Of a stretch of 64,000 bases of DNA, positions 25,953-34,267 are shown piece by piece. The DNA is from DAOTWA01 sp963702935 (GTDB lineage Bacteria > Chloroflexota > Anaerolineae > Anaerolineales > Anaerolineaceae). A model generated the notes under the pieces. The model did not search any database, was not told where the DNA came from, and was given only the letters and a program-made list of their open reading frames with translations. The stretch is from positions 2,356,001 to 2,420,000 of the forward strand of contig OY969772.1 in assembly GCA_963702935.1 (NCBI GenBank), in the 5' to 3' direction. Position 1 is the first letter of the stretch. Every line of letters starts with the position of its first letter. The translations under genes and the position numbers were made by a program.

Positions 25953-27050
25953 TTACTGCAGCGTGGCGTTGTCCAGGTCGCCCAGGTCGAGGGTGCCCGC
26001 GGCAAATTCTTGCTGCGCTTTGTCCATCTCTTCCAGCACGTTCTGGGGAACCTGGCTCTTGAGGGCGTCGTTCCATTCGATCTGGATGCCCTGGTTGGCA
26101 AAGTCGATCCAGTATTGTTTGTTGCCGAACGTGCCGGCTTTGATCTCCTGCATCATTTGCAGGTAAACCGGCCCCCAGTTGTAGACCACGCTGGCCAGGG
26201 CGTTCTGAGGGGCGAGGTCGTTCTGGTTGAAGTTGTTGCCCATGCAGAAGACGTTCTGCTCGGCGCAGGCGCCCATCACGGCGATGCCAACGCCATCCCC
26301 GGACTGCCAGAGGATGTCTGCCCCGGCGCTGACCTGGTTGATGGCGGCTTCTTTGGCCTTGGCCAAATCGTTAAAATCGCCGATGAAGGTGTTGATGACT
26401 TTGGCGTCCGGGTTGTATTTCTGGGCCGCCATGGTGAAAGCCACATGGCCGCGATGGATTTCGGAGATGTCCTGGCCGCCGGTCACCCCGATGACGTTGC
26501 TCTTGGTCATCATGCCGGACAGGATGCCCATCAGGTAACCGCCCTGTTCCAGCTTGACATCGTAAACGCCCACATTGGAGGCTAGCTTAAATCCGGTGCC
26601 CAGGGCAAAATGCACGTCCGGAAAATCGGCAGCCACCTTGATCATGGGCTCCTGGAATTGGAAACCGTGCCCGATCACCAGGTCGTACCCTTGCTGGGCA
26701 TAGTCGCGCAGGGCAGGCTCGATATCGGCCACGTTATAGACCTGCTCCACCACCTTCAGATCCACGGGGAAGCCGGCATTGTCCTTGGCCCAATTCATCG
26801 CGGCGTAAGCGGACTGGTTCCAGGACTGGTCATCGGCTCTTCCCGGAAGGATAAGGGCCACCCGGAAGGGAGTGGTCGACGCCGTGGTGGGCGCGGCGGC
26901 CGCAGGGGGAGTAGTGGGCGCAGCGGCCGCAGGGGGAGTAGTCGGCGCCGCAGCCGGTGGGTTGGTGGGCGCCGCGGCCGGCGGAGTTGCGCAGGCTGCC
27001 AGCATAGCGATCATCGCCAGAACAAACAGGAACTTCATGGACTTCTTCAT
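25953..27050 (-). CDS. BMP-family nucleoside-binding lipoprotein
   Basis: The 365-residue protein has a lipoprotein signal (Cys20 in AMIAMLAAC), a low-complexity linker of repeated Pro/Ala/Thr blocks to about residue 60, then a periplasmic-binding fold with FRVALILPGRADDQSWNQSA, FPDVHFALGTGF and GVTGGQDISEIHRGH, typical of BMP/PnrA/Med proteins. These bind purine nucleosides outside the membrane. Such Pro/Thr linkers are common in Anaerolineae lipoproteins. AGGAGG lies seven bases upstream. It is the first structural gene after the GntR regulator. Confidence 0.93.
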   Translation of the reverse strand: MKKSMKFLFVLAMIAMLAACATPPAAAPTNPPAAAPTTPPAAAAPTTPPAAAAPTTASTTPFRVALILPGRADDQSWNQSAYAAMNWAKDNAGFPVDLKVVEQVYNVADIEPALRDYAQQGYDLVIGHGFQFQEPMIKVAADFPDVHFALGTGFKLASNVGVYDVKLEQGGYLMGILSGMMTKSNVIGVTGGQDISEIHRGHVAFTMAAQKYNPDAKVINTFIGDFNDLAKAKEAAINQVSAGADILWQSGDGVGIAVMGACAEQNVFCMGNNFNQNDLAPQNALASVVYNWGPVYLQMMQEIKAGTFGNKQYWIDFANQGIQIEWNDALKSQVPQNVLEEMDKAQQEFAAGTLDLGDLDNATLQ

Positions 27051-27121
27051 TGTTTGGCCTCCTTAGAAAGAGAACTACACGTACGAAAGTGAGCTGCAAT
27101 CGAAAGACCGATGGCAGGCGT

Positions 27122-27143
27122 GGCCTCGAGTAAAAACTCGGCC
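27122..27143. other. Small dyad upstream of the BMP gene
   Basis: GGCC-T-CGAGT and ACTCG-GCC around AAAA form a short hairpin with one bulged T, and AACTC-AATC-GAGTT lies about 20 bases further upstream of the BMP gene. Both are in the 172-base gap between the GntR gene and the binding-protein gene; they may be regulator sites. I see no clear separate promoter there. Confidence 0.3.
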
Positions 27144-27222
27144 GTCCAGCTTCAGCAAAATAAACTCAATCGAGTTATCGCTTCTTTTCCCCTCCTTCCG
27201 TTGGTAGAGCTTGAAATGCCGG

Positions 27223-27960
27223 TTAGATCTTCGCTCGCAGGACGGTGTACGTCAAAATGCCTGGAACGTAAACTTCGATATTATATAAAATGGGAAACCC
27301 ATCGGGATTGTAGCCGATGGCGGTGGAGGCAATGGTAGGCTCCTGCGGATCGACGCCCATGAGCCGGCCAAGCTCATCCCCCATGCGGCGAGGAAATAAA
27401 TTGGCGATCTGGTAGTTGACCACCTGGTTGCAGAACTCTTTAAGGAAGGAAAAGATGTCCTCGTGCAGCAGGTCGTCCCGGTAGGCGTTGTGAATCAGGC
27501 GGATGGGGATCGAATCGGTGCACCAGATGGCGGGCTTCTCATCCGCAAACCAGAGCTTGGTGATGCTGAGCAGGGGATCCCCCTCCTGCGTCTTCAGGGA
27601 AGCGGCGCGCTCGGCGTCGGCAGGCTCTTCCTTCGCGCTCAGGAAATGCACGGTGGGCTTGTAGCCCAGGTCGCTGAGCAGGTTCGAGAACTCGGAATTG
27701 AGATCGAAGCGGGCGATCATCTTGCAGACGTTGCGGTCGATGATGGTTCCCGTTCCCTGGCGGCGGCTCAGGTAACCTTCCTGCTCGAGCACTGTGACGG
27801 CGTGGCGCAGGGTCGTGCGGCTGACCCCCAGGCGCTTGCACAGCTCGGTCTCGGTGGGAAGCCTATCCGCCGTGGCAAATTCCCCCTGGACGATCTCCTT
27901 GAGGAGGAGCTTGCGGACTTGTAAGTGCAGGAGGGTGTGATCGACAGCTTCAATCATCAT
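27223..27960 (-). CDS. GntR-family regulator (HutC/UTRA type), importer operon
   Basis: A 245-residue regulator with an N-terminal winged helix (about 30-73: DRLPTETELCKRLGVSRTT, LRHAVTVLEQEGYLSRRQGTG) and a C-terminal UTRA ligand-binding domain (DPLLSITKLWFADEKPAIW, FPRRMGDELGRLMGVD). UTRA domains bind small metabolites of the pathway they control. It stands first before the nucleoside importer operon on the same strand and has its own consensus promoter with a dyad over the start site, so autoregulation and control of the importer are inferred. Confidence 0.9.
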   Translation of the reverse strand: MMIEAVDHTLLHLQVRKLLLKEIVQGEFATADRLPTETELCKRLGVSRTTLRHAVTVLEQEGYLSRRQGTGTIIDRNVCKMIARFDLNSEFSNLLSDLGYKPTVHFLSAKEEPADAERAASLKTQEGDPLLSITKLWFADEKPAIWCTDSIPIRLIHNAYRDDLLHEDIFSFLKEFCNQVVNYQIANLFPRRMGDELGRLMGVDPQEPTIASTAIGYNPDGFPILYNIEVYVPGILTYTVLRAKI

Positions 27961-27969
27961 TCATCATAC

Positions 27970-28032
27970 AACATACATATTATCTATTTGGGGATATGTT
28001 CCTATTATAGAAAACTGAGAGACGAATGTCAA
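27970..28032 (-). promoter_or_regulatory. Consensus promoter with dyad operator, GntR gene
   Basis: On the minus strand TTGACA (28032-28027) and TATAAT (28009-28004) are both perfect and 17 bases apart. The predicted start near 27997 falls inside an AT-rich dyad, ACATAT at 27975-27980 with ATATGT at 27994-27999. A perfect promoter under a dyad fits a tightly repressed, autoregulated gene. Confidence 0.8.
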
Positions 28033-28075
28033 TAGGCTTTGAGCCGATTTTGTTGTCGGTAGAGATTAATTATTA

Positions 28076-30334
28076 TTATGGCGTTGGCCGCACAAGTTTT
28101 TCGGCTGTGATCGGGAGGTGTTTCACCCGTATTTTTACCGCATCGTAGACCGCATTGGCGATGGCGGGAGCGGTCGGCACCAGGCTGATTTCCGCCACGC
28201 CCTTGGCGCCGTAAGGGCCGCTCTCTTCCGGGATCTCCAGGATGTGAAGCTCCACGCGCTCCGGCACATCGCGCGCGGTAGGGAGCAGGTACTCCGTGAA
28301 GCTGTCCACCCAGCGCCGGTTGGATTTCAGGGCGACGTCTTCATACAGGGCATACCCGATGCCCGTGGCGATGCCACCTTCGATCTGCCCCTCCAGGGCG
28401 GCGCGATTGATAATCTTGCCCACGTCGTTGACGGCCACGACTTCTTTCACCACGACCGTGCCCAGCTCTGGATCTACCTCCACGCGCACGATCTGCCCGC
28501 CGAACACGAACTTGACGTGCGGCATGCCGATGGGGAGATGCTGCGGGGTGGTCTCCTGTGGATAGGGGAAGGTGGCCGTGGCTTGCGCACGAATGGGCTG
28601 GCCCGCATCCGCGGCCCGGCTGGCGAACTCGCCGGCCGGGTAGCGCTGCCCATCCGGGAGCACCACGGCTCCCTGCTCGTAAGCCAGGCGTTCTTCGGGC
28701 AGCTTGAGCAGGCCGGCCGCTTCTGCCAGCAAGCTTTTCTTGAGCTGCTCCGAAGCGGCCAGCAGGGCCTTCCCGACCAGGTAGGTCATGCGCGAGGCGC
28801 AGGTCACCCCTCCGTCCGGCGTGGTGCGCGTATCGATGGGGGCAGTGACGACCGCGTCGTAAGGCAGGCCCAGCTCTTCCGCTACCATCTGCTCGGAGAT
28901 GGTAGCCAGCCCCTGGCCCAGGTCTGGCGCGCCGAGGTGGATCAACACCTTGCCGTCCGGGAGCCATTCCAGGCGGTGAGTGGAATCGTCGGGCACTTTG
29001 GCGCCCAGCCCCATGGTCTGGATGGCCAGGGCCAGGCCGACGCCGCTGACCTTTCCCGGGGCGGGGAGGGTCTGACGCATACGCTCGCGGGCCTCTTCCA
29101 TAATATCCAGGTAGCGGGGCAGGCTGAGCGCGCCCTGGTCGACCGGAACCTGGGTGGAGGCGCGATCCCCGGGCCGCAGGAGGTTCTTGCGCCGCAGCTC
29201 CAGGGGGTCCATTCCCAGGCGCCCGGCGAGCATGTCCAGGCAGCTTTCCAGCGCAAAATGGGCCTGGGGGCTGCCGAAGCCGCGCATGGCGCCCGAATAG
29301 GGGCTGTGGGTGTAGACCACGTGGGTGCGAACGTACGTGTTGGGGATGCGATAAGGGCCGGGCACCACTTCGGTCAGCAACTGGCCCACCGCTGGCCCGT
29401 AGGAGGCGTAGGCGCCCGTGTCCATGTGCACGACTACGTGCAGGGCCACCAGGGTGCCGTCGCGCCTGGCCCCGATTTTGACGTGGAAACGGGCGGGGTG
29501 GCGCTTGGGATGCGCCACGAAGGATTCGTGGCGGGAATTGACGATCTGGACCGCTCCCCGGGTGGCCCAGGCCGCCAGAGCGGCGAGGATGGCCAGGCTC
29601 GAATCTTCCTTGCCGCCAAAGGCCCCCCCGACCACGGCGCCCATCACCTGCACCTGCTCCAGGGGCAGGCCGAGCACTTTGGCGATGGCTTTGCGGTCCT
29701 CGAAGGGCTTTTGGGAGCTGACCCAGACGGTCAGGCTGCCGTCCGCATTCCAGCGCGCCAGCGAGTTTTCCGGCTCCATGTAAGCGGGCGAGATGCGCTG
29801 GACGGAGAATTCCTCTTCCAGGAGCACTTCCGCCCCGGCCAGCCCGGCGGCGACGTCGCCGGCGGAGACCTCATAGCTGGAGAGCAGGTTGCCCCCCGGG
29901 TGCACCTGCGGCTGGCCGGGCTGCAGGGCCTCGAGCGGATCGAGGACGGCGGGAAGGGGCTCGTATTCGACCTGGATGCTTTCGGCGGCCTGGCGCGCGA
30001 GGGCCTGGCTCTTCGCCACCACCAAAGCCACAGGCTCCCCCAGGTGGCGCACCTCGTCGATGGCCAGCACCGGCTGGTCCTGGACGATGGCGCCAAAGGT
30101 CTGGTCGCCGGGCACGTCCTGGGAGGTCAGCACGGCCAATACTCCCGGCAGCGAGCGGGCTGCGCTGGCGTCCAGCTCGAGGATGCGGGCGTGGTGATGG
30201 GGCGACCTGAGCAGGGCGCCATAACGGAGGTTTTGCAGGGGAATATCGGCCGTATAACGGGCAGCGCCCATGGCCTTGGCCCAGCCGTCCTTGCGCGGCT
30301 GGGAGGCGCCGATGAGGTGAAGCTCAGCAGTCAT
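28076..30334 (-). CDS. Xanthine dehydrogenase-family molybdenum subunit
   Basis: The 752-residue protein binds the molybdopterin cofactor of a purine or heterocycle hydroxylase. The motifs GGAFGGKED, AMRGFGSPQAHFALE and GQGLATISEQMVAEELG are those of the family, and the catalytic glutamate lies in GAKGVAEISLVPTAP near the C-terminus. It overlaps the Fe-S subunit gene by 11 bases. Hypoxanthine or xanthine is likely from the adenine deaminases nearby; nicotinate-like rings are possible because an enamidase-like gene lies across the tRNA. Confidence 0.92.
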   Translation of the reverse strand: MTAELHLIGASQPRKDGWAKAMGAARYTADIPLQNLRYGALLRSPHHHARILELDASAARSLPGVLAVLTSQDVPGDQTFGAIVQDQPVLAIDEVRHLGEPVALVVAKSQALARQAAESIQVEYEPLPAVLDPLEALQPGQPQVHPGGNLLSSYEVSAGDVAAGLAGAEVLLEEEFSVQRISPAYMEPENSLARWNADGSLTVWVSSQKPFEDRKAIAKVLGLPLEQVQVMGAVVGGAFGGKEDSSLAILAALAAWATRGAVQIVNSRHESFVAHPKRHPARFHVKIGARRDGTLVALHVVVHMDTGAYASYGPAVGQLLTEVVPGPYRIPNTYVRTHVVYTHSPYSGAMRGFGSPQAHFALESCLDMLAGRLGMDPLELRRKNLLRPGDRASTQVPVDQGALSLPRYLDIMEEARERMRQTLPAPGKVSGVGLALAIQTMGLGAKVPDDSTHRLEWLPDGKVLIHLGAPDLGQGLATISEQMVAEELGLPYDAVVTAPIDTRTTPDGGVTCASRMTYLVGKALLAASEQLKKSLLAEAAGLLKLPEERLAYEQGAVVLPDGQRYPAGEFASRAADAGQPIRAQATATFPYPQETTPQHLPIGMPHVKFVFGGQIVRVEVDPELGTVVVKEVVAVNDVGKIINRAALEGQIEGGIATGIGYALYEDVALKSNRRWVDSFTEYLLPTARDVPERVELHILEIPEESGPYGAKGVAEISLVPTAPAIANAVYDAVKIRVKHLPITAEKLVRPTP

Positions 30335-30806
30335 GGCTCAGCTCCTCGGCGGCCAGGTGCACCGCGGCAAGTATCTTGGAATAGCCCGTGCAGCGGCACA
30401 GGTTGCCGGCCAGGGCCTCCCGGATCTGCTCGTCGCTGGGGTGCGGCACCCGATCCAGAAGCGCCTTGGAGGCGATGACTGCCCCGGGGGTGCAGTAGCC
30501 GCACTGCACCGCGCCCGCCTCCACGAAGGCCTTCTGGATGGGGTGAGGCCGGCCGTTTTCTGAGAGGCCCTCGATGGTCACGATCCGGCGCCCATCGGCC
30601 TGGCCGATCAGCACCAGGCAAGAATTGACCGGCGCGCCGTCCATGAGGACGGTGCAGGCGCCGCATTCCCCTTCGCCCCCGCAGGCATCTTTGGCTCCCG
30701 TCAGGCCGAGGTCTTCCCGCAGCACTTCCAGCAAGGTGCGGGCCGCGGGCGTATCGAGGAGATAGGAGCGCCCGTTTACGTTGAGCTGCACGCGAATCGT
30801 GGTCAT
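30324..30806 (-). CDS. Xanthine dehydrogenase-family [2Fe-2S] subunit
   Basis: ATG at 30806 is chosen over the longer frame because residue 1 then begins MTTIRVQLNVNGRSY, the usual start, and overlaps the FAD-subunit stop (ATGA, 30803-30806). The 160-residue protein has the plant-ferredoxin cysteines Cys42, Cys48, Cys51, Cys63 (ACGGEGECGAC) and the second cluster in QCGYCTPG and CRCTGY. It passes electrons from the molybdenum site to FAD. Confidence 0.95.
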   Translation of the reverse strand: MTTIRVQLNVNGRSYLLDTPAARTLLEVLREDLGLTGAKDACGGEGECGACTVLMDGAPVNSCLVLIGQADGRRIVTIEGLSENGRPHPIQKAFVEAGAVQCGYCTPGAVIASKALLDRVPHPSDEQIREALAGNLCRCTGYSKILAAVHLAAEELSHDC

Positions 30807-31672
30807 AAACACCTGTTTTCTGCCTGCCGCAGGGCCTGCTCCAGGGCGCGGCGGACGAGCACCGGGACGACGTGCGCCCGGTATTCGGCGGAGGCGCGCA
30901 CGTCGCTGATGGGGGCGATGTCCGCCAGGGCAGCCTGGCCGGCCTGCTGGAACAACCCCGGGGCGGGGAGCGCGCCGGTCAGGAGGGCTTCGGCGTGAGG
31001 GCTGCGCAACGGGCACGGGGCCACGGATCCCAGGGCCAGCCGCGCGGCTTGCAGGCGCCCATCTGCCCCCAGCTCGAGATAAGCGGCCACGCTGGCAACC
31101 GAGATGGCCATCCCGCTGCGCTTGCCGAGCTTTTCAAAGGCGGCTCCCCAGCGCCCGGACGGCCGGCGGAAGGCCACGCTGTGGATGTATTCCCCAGCTT
31201 CCATACGGGTCGCGCCGGGGCCGCTAAAGAAGTCGCGCAGCGGCAGGACGCGGGCCCCCCCGGCGCCGGCCAGACGCACGTCCGCGTCCAGGCTGAGCAG
31301 GGGAGGCGCCGAGTCGGCGGCCGGGGAAGCGTTGGCCAGGTTTCCGCCGAGCGTGCCGCGCTGGCGCGTTTGGGGGCAGCCGATGGCGGCTGCTGCCTGC
31401 GCCAGGGCCGGCGCCGCCGGCGGCAAGAGGAGCGAAGCCAGCAGATCGGCGTGAGTGGTCAGCGCGCCGAGCTGGATTTCGTCCTCGGTCTCGCAGATGA
31501 AGCGCAGCTCTCGGAGGCGGCTGATGTCGATCAGACAGTCTGCCAAGAACTGGCCGCGGCGCAAACGCGGCAGGACGTCCGTCCCCCCGGCTACCAGCCT
31601 GCCTCCGGTGCGGGCGAGGATCTCGCCCAGTTCCTCCGCGTTTTGGGGTCGATAATATTCGAAATCGAGCAT
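30803..31672 (-). CDS. Xanthine dehydrogenase-family FAD subunit
   Basis: A 289-residue FAD-binding protein of the CoxM/XdhB type. The FAD motifs RLVAGGTDVLPRLRRG (about 25-40) and TLGGNLANASPAADS (about 105-120) are clear. It follows the GntR gene by 18 bases and opens the three-subunit order FAD, Fe-S, Mo, so the whole unit is an operon with that regulator. Confidence 0.94.
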   Translation of the reverse strand: MLDFEYYRPQNAEELGEILARTGGRLVAGGTDVLPRLRRGQFLADCLIDISRLRELRFICETEDEIQLGALTTHADLLASLLLPPAAPALAQAAAAIGCPQTRQRGTLGGNLANASPAADSAPPLLSLDADVRLAGAGGARVLPLRDFFSGPGATRMEAGEYIHSVAFRRPSGRWGAAFEKLGKRSGMAISVASVAAYLELGADGRLQAARLALGSVAPCPLRSPHAEALLTGALPAPGLFQQAGQAALADIAPISDVRASAEYRAHVVPVLVRRALEQALRQAENRCL

Positions 31673-31690
31673 CCAGAGCTCCTCCTGAGA

Positions 31691-32431
31691 TCAGCCGCGC
31701 CGGGTCAGCAGATTGAAGCTGAGCACTTCGCGGTTGAAATAGTTGAGCGAAAAAGCGACGGGAAGCGTTTGGGTCTCGTCCAGAAAAGTCTCTTTGAACA
31801 ACAAAATGGGAGAGCCCACCGGCACCTGAAAGGTATCCGCGATCTCTCCCACGGCCTCTACCGGCGCGATATCGATCAGGACGTATTCCACCGACTTGTG
31901 CGAACAGTTTTCCAGGTATGTCCAGAAGCCCTCCCCACCCACCGGCGGGTTATTCTCGCCGGTCAGCTTGTAAGGCAAGAAGTCCTGGGTGTACATGGCC
32001 GGGCGGCCATCCGCGAGGAAGACCATGGTATGGCAAAAAACTTCCTCTCCTTCTTGGAGCTGGAGCGCGCTGCGCACGATCTCGGGGGGACTCCCCTTCT
32101 GGGTGGAGATTTGCCGCATGGAAGGCGTGTAGCCGGCGCGCCGCAAAAGGTCGTGGTTTTCGAGGAAAGTATCCAGCATGTACTGGAAGTTGTTGGACAG
32201 ATTCGACACGTAGGTGCCGTGGCCGTGGTCACGCACGATCAGCCCTTCATTCTCCAGGATGCCCAGGGCCTGCCGCACGGTATTGCGGCTCAAGCCGTGC
32301 GTCTGCATCAATTCGCGTTCGGAAGGAATTTGATCTCCGCCGCCTAAATCGCCGGAGCGGATTTGCTCGCGCAGGAGCTCGGCGAGCTGGTAATAAAGCG
32401 GGATGATCGAGCGCTTGTCTATGGGTTTCAT
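31691..32431 (-). CDS. GntR-family regulator (HutC/UTRA type), hydroxylase operon
   Basis: A 246-residue regulator with winged helix GDQIPSERELMQTHGLSRNT and VRQALGILENEGLIVRDHGHGTY (about 30-75) and a UTRA domain ending in DETQTLPVAFSLNYFNREV. It is the first gene of the operon for the molybdenum hydroxylase, and a perfect TTGGTA/TACCAA dyad lies 20 bases upstream, so it probably represses its own operon until a purine-like ligand binds. Confidence 0.9.
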   Translation of the reverse strand: MKPIDKRSIIPLYYQLAELLREQIRSGDLGGGDQIPSERELMQTHGLSRNTVRQALGILENEGLIVRDHGHGTYVSNLSNNFQYMLDTFLENHDLLRRAGYTPSMRQISTQKGSPPEIVRSALQLQEGEEVFCHTMVFLADGRPAMYTQDFLPYKLTGENNPPVGGEGFWTYLENCSHKSVEYVLIDIAPVEAVGEIADTFQVPVGSPILLFKETFLDETQTLPVAFSLNYFNREVLSFNLLTRRG

Positions 32432-32450
32432 GAGCAGCCAAATGAAGTGG

Positions 32451-32468
32451 TTGGTACGTCCCTACCAA
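32451..32468 (-). promoter_or_regulatory. Candidate GntR operator
   Basis: TTGGTA (32451-32456), six bases, TACCAA (32463-32468) is a perfect dyad starting 20 bases before the GntR gene. HutC-type GntR proteins often bind TGGT...ACCA dyads. The rest of the upstream stretch to the tRNA holds no further clear signal. Confidence 0.6.
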
Positions 32469-32609
32469 TAGATAGAGTATATCCGGGAAAATCGGAAATT
32501 TCAAGGGGGTAAAAGCGGCGCAACCAGGAGAATGAGCACCTTGCTTAACGGGTGATTTGTGGTAAAATTTTTTCGCTTTGACGGCCTTCACGGACGCAAA
32601 GTAAACGAC

Positions 32610-32682
32610 GGTCCACTAGCTCAATTGGTAGAGCAACTAACTCTTAATCAGTGGGTTCAGGGTTCGAGTCCCTGGTGGATCA
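32610..32682 (+). tRNA. tRNA-Lys(CUU)
   Basis: A 73-base cloverleaf can be drawn: acceptor GGTCCAC/GTGGATC with one G-U, D arm GCTC/GAGC, anticodon loop CTCTTAA with anticodon CTT, T arm CAGGG-TTCGAGT-CCCTG, discriminator A; CCA is not encoded. The anticodon stem ACTAA/TCAGT has one A-C mismatch; G at that place would make it perfect, so it may be a base error or a tolerated mismatch. Confidence 0.93.
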
Positions 32683-32732
32683 CCTAGATATAGGGGGTCG
32701 AGAAGCAATCTCTCCCCACAGACATTGGTCCA

Positions 32733-32759
32733 GGCCCGCTCTCAGGAGTGGGTCTTTTT
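32733..32759 (+). terminator. Terminator after tRNA-Lys
   Basis: GGCCCGCTC (32733-32741), loop TCAG, GAGTGGGTC (32746-32754) with two G-U pairs, then five T. It ends the tRNA transcript 50 bases after the tRNA. Confidence 0.85.
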
Positions 32760-32827
32760 GTTCGTGGGCCACGAGAATTTTTGAAATATGAAAATTTATG
32801 GAGAAAGTTTCGATAATAGAAAAATTA

Positions 32828-32843
32828 TGTGACATTTGTCACT
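32828..32843 (+). promoter_or_regulatory. CRP/FNR-like site
   Basis: TGTGACATTTGTCACT matches the TGTGA-N6-TCACA pattern with one mismatch and contains GTGACA-TT-TGTCAC as a perfect dyad. It lies 85 bases before the first gene of the plus-strand catabolic operon, in a place for activation or repression. A weak -10 (TAAAAT, 32883-32888) follows. Confidence 0.5.
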
Positions 32844-32927
32844 TGTAATCTGAAGCCTTGCCCCTTATAGTTTTGATATTGGTAAAATAAACTTTGATAT
32901 CTTCGAAGCGATTTTGGGAGGGTATTT

Positions 32928-34190
32928 ATGATAGATCGGAGCTATAAAGGGAAAGTCATTATAAAAAATGTTGGCAAAATGGTTTCGGGCGATTTTCATC
33001 GGGGATTGCTCGACGCTGACACTCTGGTAGTAAATAATGGGATTATCGAGCAAATCGGTTATGAGAAAGATCTCGACCTGAGCGGCGCCGATCACGAAAT
33101 CGACGTTCAAGGGCAAGTCGTATGCCCGGGTTTTATCGATCCTCACGTTCATAATACGGTCGATGATTATGCCCCTATGACGCAGACCGTGAATTGGATG
33201 GAATGCTATCTCTGGTATGGGATAACCACGATCTTGTCTGAAGGGGAGCAGGGGCCTGGCTATCCACGTTTCTTTGATGATCCAATTGGCGCGAAGGCCA
33301 CTGCTATCGCGGCCAAAAGAATCTTTGATAATTTTCGCCCGGGCGGTTTTTTGAAGTTTCACGGCGGGGCGTTGGTCCTGGTGCACGGCCTTACAGAAGC
33401 GGATTTTAAAGAAATGGCCGATGCAGGGGTGTGGCTCGTGGCGGAAATCGGCGGCGGGGGCGTTTATTTGGCCGAAGAGGCTGTCCCGATGATCGCATGG
33501 GCTCGTAAATATGGCTTCAAGATTTCCACGCACATCGGTCCTGCCTCAATCCCTGGTTCGGCGCCAGTTTTTGCTGACATCGCCCTGGCGCATAGCCCGG
33601 ATAAATACGCCCATCTCAACGGCGGTTCGACGGCAGCGCCCTGGAAAGACATCCAACGCATCATCGATGAGCGTGACCCGAAATCGTACGTTGAGTTTGT
33701 CGCAGTTGGCAACCAAAAAATGGCCGATCGTATCGTTCGTACCATGGCTGAGCGCGATGAGTTAGACAAGGTCGTCTTCGGCTCGGATACACCCACCGGC
33801 CAGGGAGCGTTGCCCAACGGAATTCAACGCATGGCCATGCGCATGGCGGCATTCGATGATATTCCTCCGGCGCAAGCCATCGCAATGGGCACCGGTAATA
33901 CGGCCGACTTGTTCGGGTTGAACACGGGCAAGCTAGAGGTGGGCCGTGAAGCCGATATCCTGGCAATTGATTCTTCGCATGATGCGGTTGGAAAGGATGC
34001 GCTTGAGGCTATGCGGCTGGATGATACTTTTGGTGTGTCTATGGTGATGGTGGATGGGCAAGTAGTCTCGTTGAAAGGACGAGATGGGCGGCCAACCCAG
34101 CACAGAATTCTTATCGATGGAGCTCCGTATTTCATGGATAACATCAATGAATATCTGTTTGGGCCCTATTTCCCCGGTTATTTGAGGTGA
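32928..34190 (+). CDS. Enamidase-like amidohydrolase
   Basis: This 420-residue protein has the metal-dependent amidohydrolase layout: an N-terminal beta domain, GFIDPHVHNTVDDYAP as the first metal motif (HxH near residue 70), ISTHIGPAS in the middle and the aspartate in VVFGSDTPTGQGALPNG. The overall pattern is closest to enamidase, the 6-oxo-tetrahydronicotinate ring-opening enzyme of nicotinate fermenters; related members open other cyclic amides. It is the first gene of a long operon. No other nicotinate gene stands beside it, so the natural substrate is probably a different cyclic amide. GGGAGG lies upstream of the start. Confidence 0.8.
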   Translation: MIDRSYKGKVIIKNVGKMVSGDFHRGLLDADTLVVNNGIIEQIGYEKDLDLSGADHEIDVQGQVVCPGFIDPHVHNTVDDYAPMTQTVNWMECYLWYGITTILSEGEQGPGYPRFFDDPIGAKATAIAAKRIFDNFRPGGFLKFHGGALVLVHGLTEADFKEMADAGVWLVAEIGGGGVYLAEEAVPMIAWARKYGFKISTHIGPASIPGSAPVFADIALAHSPDKYAHLNGGSTAAPWKDIQRIIDERDPKSYVEFVAVGNQKMADRIVRTMAERDELDKVVFGSDTPTGQGALPNGIQRMAMRMAAFDDIPPAQAIAMGTGNTADLFGLNTGKLEVGREADILAIDSSHDAVGKDALEAMRLDDTFGVSMVMVDGQVVSLKGRDGRPTQHRILIDGAPYFMDNINEYLFGPYFPGYLR

Positions 34191-34267
34191 GTTTCTCGTA
34201 TCCGTCCTTGGGCTGAATATGTGCGGCTGGAATTATTTTGAGGTTGGGGCTGTTTGCTGGAGGAAAA

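Noticed and set aside
27230..28010. Plus-strand frames opposite the GntR gene
   Set aside because: Short shadows without signals, against a minus-strand gene with a consensus promoter.
28118..30478. 786-codon plus-strand frame opposite the molybdenum subunit gene
   Set aside because: Very long, but the composition is that of an antisense shadow and the minus-strand gene has full family motifs.
30872..32347. 491-codon plus-strand frame opposite the FAD subunit and GntR genes
   Set aside because: It crosses two well-supported minus-strand genes and the gap between them, and shows no domain.
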